Numbered from the stretch's first letter, positions 1 through 10,689 are shown. The stretch: 64,000 nt of DNA from Drechmeria coniospora (GCF_001625195.1 NC_054391.1:1674001-1738000); one strand, 5' to 3'. Notes: a model not told the origin generated them from the letters alone. A program made the numbers and translations.

Positions 1-104
1 CTCCTTTCCCGTCCGTTTGTTTGCTTGTTCGCTTGTTTGCTTGTCTGCTTGTGCGCTTGCGTGTTTGTCTGATTCTCCCGTCGCTCACGCCGCTGCGATT
101 CTAG
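1..104 (+). other. 3' part of an intron of the FAS1 gene
   Basis: The first 104 bases have no convincing reading frame and are a run of TTGCTTG/TTTGCTTG-type pyrimidine-rich repeats. They end in CTAG at 101-104, directly before the frame of the fasciclin exon. I read this as the 3' end of an intron whose donor lies outside the window. The TTGCTTGT repeat looks like a microsatellite inside the intron. Confidence 0.6.
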
Positions 105-746
105 GAAGCGACCAATGGCATCATCCACGCCGTCGACCACATTCTCGTCCCCCCGCCCTACGCCGGCCGCATCATCACCCTCCTGCCGGGCCAGTTCTCG
201 ACGCTTCTGCTGGCGTACGAGAAGACGGAGTTTGTCAAGTACATCCACGGCGTCACCCTCGTCGGCAGCACCGTCTTCGCCCCCAGCAACGACGCCTTCA
301 AGCGACTCGGCATCCGGGCCAATGCCTTCCTCTTCAACACGGAAAAGGGTGTCCGGTACCTCAAGGCGCTGCTCAAGTACCACATCTCGCCAAACGCGAC
401 GCTCTACAGCGATGCCTACTACGACAAGACAGGCGGCAAGGACGTCGGCGCTTCTGAGCGGGAACACTACGACCTCCCGACCCTCCTCTCTCGCGCGCGC
501 GTCAGCGTCGACATTTCCCGATGGGCCGGCTTCTCCGCCATGGTGGTCAACGGCTTCGTCGGTGTCTCGGTCCGCGATGGGCTGGCCAAGAACGGCGTGA
601 TCCAGATGCTCGACAAGGTACTGATCCCAGCCCACAAGCATCGGCACGACGGCAAGTCTGCCGACGTGGACGAAATTGACGTCGAGGAGCTGATGGAGAG
701 ACTGGACCCCTACCTGGAGGAGCATGCTCTGCCTGGCGAGCTTTGA
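105..746 (+). CDS. Fasciclin (FAS1) repeat protein, last exon (5' end outside window)
   Basis: The exon is open from the acceptor at 103-104 to TGA at 744-746 (213 codons). It starts with the end of one FAS1 domain (NGIIHAVDHILVPP) and carries a second complete one ending in the same signature (NGVIQMLDKVLIP). Between them is the usual FAS1 core, including TVFAPSNDAFKRLG and LLKYHISPN. Two tandem FAS1 domains are typical of fungal secreted or vacuolar/GPI-type adhesion proteins. The C-terminal tail is acidic (DEIDVEELMERLDPYLEEH) with no obvious GPI signal, so a soluble secreted or vacuolar protein fits better. The signal peptide and first domain must be upstream of the window. The molecular function of fungal FAS1 proteins is poorly defined; adhesion is family knowledge, not shown here. 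Confidence 0.85.
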   Translation, partial: EATNGIIHAVDHILVPPPYAGRIITLLPGQFSTLLLAYEKTEFVKYIHGVTLVGSTVFAPSNDAFKRLGIRANAFLFNTEKGVRYLKALLKYHISPNATLYSDAYYDKTGGKDVGASEREHYDLPTLLSRARVSVDISRWAGFSAMVVNGFVGVSVRDGLAKNGVIQMLDKVLIPAHKHRHDGKSADVDEIDVEELMERLDPYLEEHALPGEL

Positions 747-1174
747 TGGGCCAATGGAAAGGCTGATATGGAAGGGCGCCGATGCCCTTGAAAGTCACCC
801 CACTCCTTTATGTTGAACTGAATACTAGCTTGCAAGCCACTCGAATTGATATGTTTTTGTCTCTTTGCCGACTTACGGGCAAGTTCGAGCCAGGTCCGCA
901 TGCGTGAATGGATGCTTCCTGATCCTGTTGGCGCAACCGAAGGCTGCGCCGCATCGACCGCTGGTAGACACTGTGGAAGGCAATGTCGCGGCACAACGGG
1001 CCAAGTGTACATGACCTCCTGATCATGAATATATATTCGACTGCCGGCAATCATAGCTGTCTCGGGAAGTAATTGTGGCGGTAGATATCCAAAGTGTACG
1101 TCTCCGATTACTGTCAGTCGAGGCACATTGGGAATATGTCAGCTAGGTCCATATACGTTATGAATGCTTTCGTC

Positions 1175-1830
1175 AAAGAGCGCCGTTTCTTTCCTCCTCC
1201 GTCCTTTTTACCATGAGCTCAGTCGGCTCGATATATCTATACATAATTACGCCGCAGAGCCTAGCCCTCGAACTGACACTGCTGTCATTCTTCAGGTAAT
1301 CCCGTGCTGCACTCAGTGGCTCGTAAATCGATTGTCGCTTTGGTTACCCCTAGAGCTGCATGGACAAACCATGGAGCGAGGTGGCAGCGATATCGAGGCA
1401 AGTTCGATGGATCTCGTGGAAAAAGCTACCGTGACAAGCACTTCTGCTCACGAACACGCCTGCGTAGGCGGAAAACGTTGTTACACTTGCAGGTAACTGA
1501 AAGGGAAGTGACCTATCTTGATCGTCTAGCGCATATTGTTCGTCCAGGCCCATCAGATATGTGCCGGATAGGTTCAGATACGTTGTTCATGTATTCATTT
1601 ACGCGAGCTGTTTTCTCCCTCTTTTGTTGCCATGAACTGACTCAACTAGCCGTATGTAATGTACGTTACTCCGCAGAGCCTAGCCATCGAATTGCAACTG
1701 TCGTCATGCTTGCAAATAATCACCTGCCACACTCGGTGGCTCGCAAGTCCTGCATCATCTCCTTCTCAGAGTACCCCTAGAACAGTGCTGACGAATCATG
1801 GATGGTTAGAGATACTTGGCAAAAACCATC
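1175..1830. repeat. Diverged direct duplication, offset about 419 bp
   Basis: A segment beginning near 1175 recurs about 419 bases downstream. Anchors are GCAGAGCCTAGCC at 1254 and 1673, followed in both copies by a matching block (CACTCAGTGGCTCG / CACTCGGTGGCTCG, then TACCCCTAGA). Similarity continues upstream into a C/T-rich block and a CCATGA block. The copies differ by many substitutions and small indels, so the event is old. No gene is apparent in 747-2027; short frames here are broken and low in complexity. Confidence 0.6.
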
Positions 1831-2027
1831 GTGGAATGAGTCATACCTATTTCAGAGGATTATCATCTTTCTAATACATCTAACATGGTCGTGTGCTTGG
1901 TCACGCAGCTCAAAGGAAAAAATTCAAAGTGAATTTTGTTCAATTAACCATTCCGTATTTGTTGCGAGGCAAAATTACCAACACCCGTAGCCACTCGCCC
2001 TCGTCTTTGATATCAAAGCCTGTTACC

Positions 2028-2302
2028 CTAGAGCCTTGCTCGCTTGTCCGTCATTGTCATTTGCTGGTAATCTCCGGTAAAAGACTGCTGCGTGTTCGAA
2101 TTAGGGTACCAATTCTTCCAGATAAAATTCTTCGTAAATTCAGCGGCCCATTGTGGATTCCTTGCAGCTCGTGCAGCATCCCAATTTGAATCATTTGTCA
2201 ATCCATTGACATTTTCTGGTCCGACCACCTGCAGAGAAGGGGCTGGGGAGGCGAGCGCTACTCCCGCTGCAAGGCCACAATAAGGGAAGCCGGACAGTGC
2301 AC
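2028..2302 (-). pseudogene. Degenerate member of the small secreted-protein array (copy 0)
   Basis: The 5' flank and signal-peptide region align base for base with the intact copy at 6234-6590. Two lesions are visible. The start ATG has become GTG (plus-strand cac at 2300-2302 where the intact copy has cat), and one base is missing in the signal-peptide region (plus-strand aag-gccac against aagagctac). Downstream an open frame runs to the stop at 2028-2030 and encodes a mature-like region of about 70 residues (begins SLQVVGPENVNG) unrelated to the mature part of the other copies. No ATG lies in that frame back to the preceding stop. So this is either a dead paralogue that shared promoter and signal peptide but had another mature domain, or it needs an unseen exon. 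See findings. Confidence 0.6.
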
Positions 2303-4252
2303 GATGTGCTGTTGCTATTGCTCGTAGAGGAATTATCGTAGCTTTCGATATTAAGATTTAGGTATTGCGATAGATGGAGGGGAATAAACCGGATTGATAG
2401 TCGGTTCAATAAATGGTAAACTGGGTGAGTGTAGAGAGAGGAGCTTGGGTAGAAGGCGATGGGCTGCTATAGATAAGTATTGTCATGCTATTATCGGCTA
2501 GTAGGCAATTCCGGACTATGGTATCACTCAATATATTGAAAGATACGCTGACTGCGCCCTGCCACTGCATTAAGTGCAAGCACACATACTCCGTGGAGAA
2601 CTGCAACTTATTCATCCCAAAATGTAGCAGGGGCATTATTAAAACTTGATAGGCCAACAGCATACCATATTATCTAGCAGATGGGATATCTCAAACAAGG
2701 CTAAATCAGAAAATAGCGTTTGGCTAGAAGACTTTTAACAATACACCAAGACATATTATGCAAATACCTACTGAGCTTGTACATATTAGGTTCCCAATGG
2801 GTATTACGGAGTAATAGTATTAATACATACTAGAACGGACGGTCTAGGATCTACAGTATTATACTTGGCACTTACATGCAGATACCCCAGACCCACCCTG
2901 CAATATGCACCCAGTCCTCCGATCTAGTTCTTTATGAGAGCTGATACTGTACCGAAGCATCAACACGCTGCATAAATGGTCAAACACACTAGAGGCGCCG
3001 CAGCCGTTCCTTCTTCGTCAGATGATTCCGCACTTGCGGCAAGTTTCATCCGACTAGCTGGTCGTCATTACCAAGATTGAAAGTGATAGGCGTCAGAACG
3101 TAATATGAGGGTGAGAGACTACTAAATTTCCCAACACAATGCACCACCATCAGTCATCTGGCGTGTAAGGATGCACGGCCATTGTCGGTCTTTCGCATCG
3201 TATTATTTGTGCCAGCCCATCTTTCTTTTGGGGTAACTTTTGATTAAAAGCGAAGCAAATAGTACCGCCATTTTGGCGGATTGGTAGTTGTGACGGGAGG
3301 AACCAAGACCCGAAGCAGTTTCCATCATTCCGAGTGAAAGTAAAGTACTTCGCGCTCACAGCGCAGTTCAGTACGAGTACGAAATAATCATGCACGGTCT
3401 CTAGCCGGTGTCACCTGTGTAACTCCGATCATCCTCTATTATTACACGTTACGAGGAAACAGCAATAGGAGGCCTGGGATTTCGTCCCTCCTTGGTGCTT
3501 CGGATTTACTCTAGTGAAACTTGTAAAAACACTCATAACTTCAGACACACTCGTACCTAAGCGCGAGTATTCCTAAACTGCAACCCTGTAGTTAGCGCAG
3601 TATGAGGTCGCATATATCATCTTTGAGCTGTTACATTCATACTGTATAAATTGTAAAAGCAGAAAAAACAATGCCCATCCTCGTCCCTGAGCGTAGTTAT
3701 CAATTCCGCAGCAGGCTTACAACTGCCAACGCAGTACAAAGACGAATATAACGGAGTACTGCGTAGCTAGCTAGCTGCATTTCGAGACTCTGCGCTGGAG
3801 CGTTTTACTCTCCATCTTGCGTTACTGTCGAGAGGGAAGTGCATGGCATTAGGTGTAATATGAGCCCAGACGGAGCTAGCACTGAAGTATATCATCCATA
3901 GCATTCACGGCCTTCTTCACGACCTAAAACGGGAGCTACTGCCTATTGTTATAGCGATGGATGCGATGAATACGTTGCAATACAACGGCCATCTCCCCAC
4001 TGTCGTCTCCCTACGCCGCTCCCTTGAGCACAAGGAAATATACAATTAATACTTTTTCTCTGCTCTTTTTAATTATATTCGATTACTCTACTAGTTATAA
4101 ATAATGGGAATCGCTAGCTATAAATACTCCATCATACGAAAAAAGGATACAAAGATTTAAATGTAGTACACCAGTTACGGCCGATAAGACACGGACGTAA
4201 TTGGCATCGGATCGGACTTCCAGTCAACAAGTACTTCCTACTTACTGGCACG

Positions 4253-4609
4253 CTAGTCAACCATCATCAATTGGTCGGAGTACTGCTGGACCTGATTCTC
4301 GTCATAAACCGGTACCGGAGGCACTTCCGACTCAGAGTTGCTGGGAGTAGCCTGTGAATTCAGCGGAGCAGGAGGCCCGTAGGTGTTGAACCTAGCAGGA
4401 GCGCTATTACCAGTACCCGGGGGAAAGTAGGCAGCGGGAGGGTTATAGTTGTTGATTTGGCTAGGGTAGTTGATTTGACCAGGGTTAATGTAGTTGCGAT
4501 TATTATATGGCTCCTTGTATTGAGTATCCGGGGTGCCTTGGAACTGGGCAGGGGCAGCGAGCGCCAGTGCAGCGGCGAAGACTACAGTAAGAGCAGCGGA
4601 GTATTGCAT
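4253..4609 (-). CDS. Small secreted protein, array copy 1 (118 aa)
   Basis: This is a single-exon gene; the only ATG in frame is at 4609. Residues 1-19 form a clear signal peptide (MQYSAALTVVFAAALALAAP), so the mature protein has about 99 residues. It is rich in Asn, Pro, Gln and Tyr, has no cysteine, and contains a short internal repeat (GQINYPSQINNYNPP). It ends in an acidic/Gln-rich tail (DENQVQQYSDQ). Pro/Gln/Tyr-rich, Cys-free secreted proteins of this size may be cell-surface proteins or effectors; I do not recognise the family and give no function. An AT-rich TATA-like element (ATATTAAG on the sense strand) sits at about 4751-4762, some 145 bases upstream. The 5' flank is type B, shared with the copy at 8096. 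Confidence 0.75.
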   Translation of the reverse strand: MQYSAALTVVFAAALALAAPAQFQGTPDTQYKEPYNNRNYINPGQINYPSQINNYNPPAAYFPPGTGNSAPARFNTYGPPAPLNSQATPSNSESEVPPVPVYDENQVQQYSDQLMMVD

Positions 4610-5435
4610 AGTATAACGTAATGTATGGTATTGTTGAAGGGATAAGATGTTGCAAGGGGAATTAAGTCGTCCAAGTTTGTGTATGGGTATTGGTATTCTG
4701 GATAGATTGAAGTAGATAAATTGTTAGTTAATGGATTGGTTGGTAGATGGCTTAATATACAAAAAGGACAACTGATGGAAGGAATGTATTGGTATAATAG
4801 TCTGTTGGATAGATTGCAAACTGGTTGTAAGTAACAAGAGAAGGTCGAACAGGAGGGGATAGGCAGCTATAGATATAATCATAACATTATCGGTCGGCAG
4901 GCAATTCCGGACTATAGCCTCGCTGTACTAATAGAAAACTCTTGCTGCGCCTTGTTAACGCTATATACATAAAACCTGCCCAGGGGGACATTGTGTGAAA
5001 CTGTTACGTACGAAACGATAATCTCTGTTTACCTACAAATATAGTGGATGGCTTGCATTCAACGAGGCTAGTACAATAGCAATAGGCTAGATGACTTTTA
5101 GTGCAACTAACTAATAGATTGCTAACTGTTAAATACTATTAGGTACGGAATACTCGTGCTAGAACGGGCGGTCGCAGCCTCCATAGCACTACGGAGTACT
5201 CCGACAGTACATGTGTACTCGTATGTGCAAGCAGATAACCTATAAGGTGCGACACGCAGATGTAGCAAGACCTGATACTGCGCCAAAACTTAATGGCGCT
5301 ACAAAACACACCAGAGGCGTCGCGGCCGTCTCATTATTCGCCGGAATATGAACTATATACCGCTAGCTGGGATTACTATGGCTATTGCTGTATTGAGAAA
5401 ATATGTACTAAATACTTGTTTGAAGTTGGGTAAAC

Positions 5436-5503
5436 ATAATGCATCTCCGTTTGCATAGTCCGCAGCAATATAATGCATCTCCGTTTGCATAGTCCGCAGC
5501 AAT
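5436..5503. repeat. Perfect 34-bp tandem duplication
   Basis: The 34 bases at 5436-5469 are repeated exactly at 5470-5503; the unit starts ATAATGCATCTCC and ends CGCAGCAAT. The equivalent place in the neighbouring array unit (about 7350-7390) has a single diverged copy, so this duplication is recent and postdates the unit duplication. Confidence 0.9.
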
Positions 5504-6233
5504 ATATTTCTATCGTCCGGTTAGCGCCAGCCTGTGTTGGTCGGTAGGGACTTGAGTCGATACACTAATTACTATACGGTACGACCGTTTCACTAGAACG
5601 ATAGGCATATAGTACAAATCCCGAAGCAGGCTTTATTACTCTGAGAAATTGTCCTAGTATATAAGCGATATTCAGTCGGCTTACAATTCCAACATACTCA
5701 TAGTCTATACTGTAGAGGCAATAAGCGTCCAAGTCATACTATTGCATAAAGTAGCCGTCTAATGTACTATCTCTTGCCCTTATCGGCCGTCTATATCCCT
5801 CTGTACATACGATAAGGTAGAGGCCTAGACAGAGGGTTTCGTTTTTCTTCCATTTTTTTTACCTACTAACATATTCGTCCCCGGTAGAGCTTCTAAAGAC
5901 GTGTATAACTATTGCCATACTCGTTCCTACGTATTGTTGTTTAATTGCTACGTTAGTACTCCGTTGCTAGCGCGGTACGAGCAGAGATATATGCCCTGTC
6001 TCCCTATGCTGCTCCGATAAGCACAGGATAGTATACAAATAACGGGGGCATTTGTATACTCGGTATTACTATAAATATCAATTTATTACTGTAGTATCTA
6101 TAAAGAATAGGAATCGCTTGTCATAATTGCTCAATAATACAAAAGAAGAGCGGGAAAGTTAACAATACGCCGTTACGGCCGATTGGAAACCACCGTTGCA
6201 GGCTTCAACAAGGTCCCCCTACTTACTAGCACA

Positions 6234-6590
6234 CTAGTCAACCATCATCAATTGGTCGGAGTATTGCTGGACCTGGTTCTCGTCATAAACCGGCACCGGA
6301 GGCACTTCCGACTCAGAGTTGCTGGGAGTAGCCTGTGAATTCAGCGGAGCAGGAGGTCCGTAAGTGTTAAACCTAGCAGGAGCGCTATTACCAGCACCCG
6401 GGGGGAAGTAGGCAGCGGGAGGGTTATAGTTGTTGATTTGACTAGGGTAGTTGATTTGACCAGGGTTAATGTAGTTGCGATTATTATATGGCTCCTTGTA
6501 TTGAGTATCCGGAGTGCCTTGGAACTGGGCAGGGGCAGCGAGCGCCAGTCCAGCCGCAAGAGCTACGATGAGGGAAGCCGTATATTGCAT
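6234..6590 (-). CDS. Small secreted protein, array copy 2 (118 aa)
   Basis: Single exon from ATG at 6590 to TAG at 6234-6236. The mature part matches the copy at 4253-4609 except for one residue (PGAGNS against PGTGNS). The signal peptide is clearly different (MQYTASLIVALAAGLALAAP) and matches the type seen in the broken copy at 2028-2302. By my count the mature-coding part differs from copy 1 at 10 positions over about 300 bases; all are transitions and 9 are silent. The signal-peptide codons differ at many positions, including transversions. A long TA run (6785-6798), about 195 bases upstream of the ATG, could serve as a TATA region. Function unknown. Confidence 0.75.
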   Translation of the reverse strand: MQYTASLIVALAAGLALAAPAQFQGTPDTQYKEPYNNRNYINPGQINYPSQINNYNPPAAYFPPGAGNSAPARFNTYGPPAPLNSQATPSNSESEVPPVPVYDENQVQQYSDQLMMVD

Positions 6591-8095
6591 AATGTATTGT
6601 TGGTATTGCCCGGAGAGGAGTTTTTGTAGTTTTCGATATTAAGGGTTGGGTATTGCAATACTCCGTAGATAGGTATGGTATTCTGGACGGGGGGGAATGT
6701 ATTGGTTTGTAGTCTGTTGGATAGATTGCAACCTGGTTGAGTTGTATGTAATGAGAGGAGGTCGAATAGGAGGGGATGGGCCGCTATATATATATATAGT
6801 CATAACAATATCGGTCAGCAGGCAATTCCAGACTATAGCCTCGCTGTACTAATAGAAAACTCTTGCTACACTGTATTAATGCCATATATATAAAACCTGC
6901 CCAATGGGAAACTAAGTGAAACTGTACGTACGAAACGGCAATTTCTGTTTACCTACTAATATAGTGGATGGCTTGTGTTCAATGAGGCTAGTATAATAGC
7001 AATAGGCTAAATGACTTTTAGTAAAACTAACTAATGGAAAATCAACTGTAAGATAATACAAGGTACGGAGCACCCGTACTAGAACGGGCGGTCGCAGCCT
7101 CTTTAGTACTACGGAGTACTCTAACAGTACATAGGTATGTACTGGTATGTACAAGCAGATACCCCATACGATGCAACGCGCAGGTGTACTAATCTGCGCC
7201 AAAACAGATTAGTGCTGCGAAACACATTAGAGGCGCTACGGCTGTTTTATCCTTCGCTAGAGAATGAACTATATACGGCCAGCTGGGATTATGATGGCTA
7301 TCGCTGTATTAATAAAACATGTCCTAAATACTTGTTTGAAGTTGGGTGGAACATAATGTATCATCTGCTTGCGTAGTCTGCGGCTTCGGTAGGCCATGGC
7401 CAATATATTCCTATCGTCCGGCTAGCGCCAGCCTGTATTGGTCGGTAGGGACTTCAGTTGACACTAATTATTATACGGCACGGCCATAATAGGCATATAA
7501 TGCAAATCCCGAAGCAGGCTTTATTGTTCCGAGAGATTGTCCTACTACATAAGGGATATTCGGTCGGCCTACCATTCCAAGATACTCATAGTCTATAGAG
7601 GCAATAAGCGTCCAGGTCAAACTAATGCATAAAGTAGCCATCTAAAGTACCATCTCTTGCCTTTATCGGCCGTCCATATTCCTAACAGAGGGCTTTGTCT
7701 TTCTTCTATTTTTCACCAATATATTCGTCTCTAGTAGAGCTTCCAAAGACATATATATAACTATTGCCATACTCGTTCCTACGCGTTATTGTTTAATTAC
7801 TACGTTAGCAGTCCGTTGCTAGCGCAGTGCGAGCAGAGACATACAGTATGCCCTATCTCCTTATGCCGCTCCAATAAGCAAGGGATAGTTCACAAATAAC
7901 AGGGGCTTTCTTATACTCAGTATTGCCATAAATATCAATTTATTACTATAGCATCTATAGAGAATAGGAATCGCTTGTCATAATTGCTCAATCATACAAA
8001 AGAAAGGCGCGAAAATTAAAAGTACAACACGCCGTTACGGCCGATTGGAAACCGCCGTTATAGGCTTCAACAAGGCCCCCCTACTTGCTGGTACG

Positions 8096-8425
8096 CTAGT
8101 CAACCATCATCATTTGGTCGGAGTACTGCTGGACCTGGTTCTCGTCGTAAACCGGCACCGGAGGCACTTCCGACTCAGAGTTGCTGGGAGTAGCCTGTAA
8201 ATTCAGCGGAGCAGGAGGCCCGTAAGTATTGAACCGAGCAGGAGCGGCACCCGGGGGAAAGTAGGCAGCGGGAGGGTTATAGTTGTTGATTTGACCAGGG
8301 TTAATGTAGTTGCGATTATTGTATGGCTCCTTGTATTGAGTATCCGGAGTGCCTTGGAACTGGGCAGGAGCAGCAAGCGCCAGTGCAGCGGCAAAGACTA
8401 TAGCAAGAGCGGCAGAGTATTGCAT
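8096..8425 (-). CDS. Small secreted protein, array copy 3 (109 aa)
   Basis: Single exon from ATG at 8425 to TAG at 8096-8098. The signal peptide is of the same type as copy 1 (MQYSAALAIVFAAALALAAP). Relative to copies 1 and 2 the mature protein lacks six residues of the internal repeat (YPSQIN) and three residues in the PPG-NSAPARF segment; both losses are in frame. The tail has QMMMVD instead of QLMMVD. The 5' flank (8426-8600) closely follows copy 1, with a TATATATCA-like element on the sense strand near 8568-8580. Retention of the frame with length changes suggests a functional gene under relaxed length constraint. Function unknown. Confidence 0.75.
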   Translation of the reverse strand: MQYSAALAIVFAAALALAAPAQFQGTPDTQYKEPYNNRNYINPGQINNYNPPAAYFPPGAAPARFNTYGPPAPLNLQATPSNSESEVPPVPVYDENQVQQYSDQMMMVD

Positions 8426-8879
8426 AATGTAACGTAATATATAGTATTGTTGAAGGAGATAAAGTTATTGCGAGGGGAATTAAGTCGTCTAAGTTTGTGT
8501 ATGGGTATTGGTATTCTGGATAGATTGAAGTAGATGAATCGTTGGTTGCTGGATTGGTTGGTAGATGGCTTGATATATGAAAGGGACAACCGATGGAAGG
8601 AACAATGGCTGGATATATATAGTTAAGCCATCATCGGCAGACAAGGCTTCCAAAGGATAACCTGGTGATGTCGAAACAGACTCCTGCTGCGCCCCGTATG
8701 GGCGATCTATACTGGGGACGCTCCGTTGCAAATACTACGGTACGGCTTTGATCTCAAACGACACTACTGGTAATGGAGTCTGACTTGCGGAAAGGGGAAC
8801 GACGAGGGCGGTGCGCTAGAGAATTGGCGCAATCAGCATTGTCAGAATTGAAACGAAACGCAACAACAGCGCTACTAGT

Positions 8880-9780
8880 CTAGTCGTGCTTACTAGGCGT
8901 GCCTACTTGCCTCCTTAAAGGCCCTACTTATCCATTGCCTGCTGGGAGTAACTAATATAAATGCCTGGTAGGAGTGGCGCCTTCTGGAAGCGCCCGCTGG
9001 AATTACCCGTCAAGTAAGTGGAAGTCCCTGCCAAAAGCATCAACTTGAACCTTCTAGGAGCGACCTATAGGCTCACTTGAAGGCCCCAACAAAAACACTG
9101 CATCTGTACCTGCCTAGTACTGCAGAAGTGCCTGCTACGTCGGAGTCTGTCGCGACGTGTAGCATCCATTAAGCACACGCAGTATGGCACCCATTCTTGC
9201 GGTCCGTTTGGGGTGACAAAGACTCTGGTAGACGCAAGTGTACTCACTGGAAGGAATACCTCCAGAAGCACCTACAGGAATATTAGGAGTCCCTACTAGG
9301 AGTCCCTACTGGGTGTCCCTAATGCAACAAGATATTACCATGTACTGGGGTGTCACCAACTAGAAGTACCTTAGTACTTGTACCGTGCTCCGTTCTAGCA
9401 TCACTGTCACACGCTACTCCGTACTGGTCTGCAAGTTCTTTGACGCCGCAACGGAGCCGTTTCATGGATGTTATGCGAGCAAGTACTTGTACTCCGTACG
9501 TGTACTACGTACTGTACACCTACAGTACAGTACATGTACTTAGGTACTATGCGACAAACAGGCACTAGCGGTTGTACCAAACCTCCTACTAGCATCAGCG
9601 ACTAGCAACAGCAGCTAGCAACAGCGACTAGCAACAGCTACTATGTAGCATGTAGCAACATGTACTAAAATTTCTGCCAGAAACCTCGGTATACCTCCAC
9701 TAGAAACCCCCTACTAGAAACCCCTGGGGTATTCCGCACTAGGAACCAGTACCAAGTCACCTAGGTAGCTCATGGCCTAT
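8880..9780. repeat. Degenerate short-repeat region
   Basis: No gene is seen here. The stretch is built from diverged copies of words such as CCTACTAGGAGT / CTACTAGAAACCCC. It includes a clear pair at about 9287-9312 (AGGAGTCCCTACT twice) and a run of GCAACAGC(G/A)(A/G)CTA units at about 9597-9645. It lies between the secreted-protein array and the gene at 11843. Confidence 0.6.
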
Positions 9781-10689
9781 ACCTCCATGCCTCTTGCAAC
9801 TAATACTCCATACGGCGAGCTTGCTACACTACTAATGCAGTAAGGACACGGCGCCGAAACGTCAGCTAGGCGCGCCGTCAAATACCGTTCAACGCTTCGG
9901 CGAAACCGTGAGGTATTTGCGGCAGTGCACCTACTTTGGCGGTTGAGCAATGCTTGACGATGGATCCAACTCATTCCCGAGTTCAAATGCAGATGCCGTG
10001 CGGCCTCTGCACATTCGCTGTCCGCGACGAGTAGCGGCCAGGAAGGGTCCGCGTCCTCATCCACCACTTTTGGGCCATTGTCCGACAACGTCCATTTTCA
10101 AAGTCTTCACCGTCATCTCTCGTACCATCATCGCATCCTTTGCGCCCGCCCGCCATTGGCCTCGCAAGATCCGTAGGTGCGCAAGCACGCGTACGTGGCA
10201 CTCTTGACGTCCATCACTGCGTTCAATTATCGACCCATTTCCTGCCCAGTTCGTCTGCGCATTCTTTCCTTGTCCGACGGCCCTTGCACCAGCACGCTCG
10301 CAGGCCGTCTTCCATGCAGTCAACACCATGGCGGTTCCCCTCTCACAATCGACTGACATGCCCGCCGTGCTACGCATCGCCTTCCAGAGAAAATGGACAA
10401 GGCAATATTTGACGCAATAAACACACTTGTGCACATGTACCCTGCACTGTATGGTCCGTCTACTGGTGATGGGATCGTGCGAAGCGCAGCCCGTATTCCG
10501 TGCTCGTGCTCGTATTTCGCACCGAGTACTCCGTATTCTATACTGCAATTATTACGCCGTACTGCATCTGCATCTGCTGCTACTTAGGCACATATTACTA
10601 CCTTAGGTATGCCGTAGTTGTACATGTGCTTGCAGGTAATGAGAGTGCTGTAATACTTGCTCTACCCCGCTCCGTCCGCCTCCACTGCG

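Larger units (their letters stand above)
2028..8650. repeat. Tandem array of four about 2-kb units, each with a small secreted-protein gene
   Basis: Four homologous units lie head to tail with genes on the minus strand (3' ends at 2028, 4253, 6234, 8096; spacings 2225, 1981 and 1862 bases). Homology covers genes and long non-coding flanks. For example, the block around AATTCCGGACTATAG plus TGCGCC/TACACT occurs after copies 0, 1 and 2, and AAATACTTGTTTGAAGTTGGG occurs near 5412 and 7327. The 5' flanks come in two types: copies 0 and 2 share one (TTTCGATATTAAG motif), and copies 1 and 3 share another (GGGAATTAAGTCGTC and GATTGGTTGGTAGATGG). I saw no transposase or LTR. The gene-free stretches 2303-4252, 4610-6233 and 6591-8095 are the non-coding parts of these units. 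Confidence 0.75.

Noticed and set aside
7137..7376. 79-codon plus-strand frame in the array unit
   Set aside because: The homologous place in the neighbouring unit has several stops; no start conservation, so probably non-coding.
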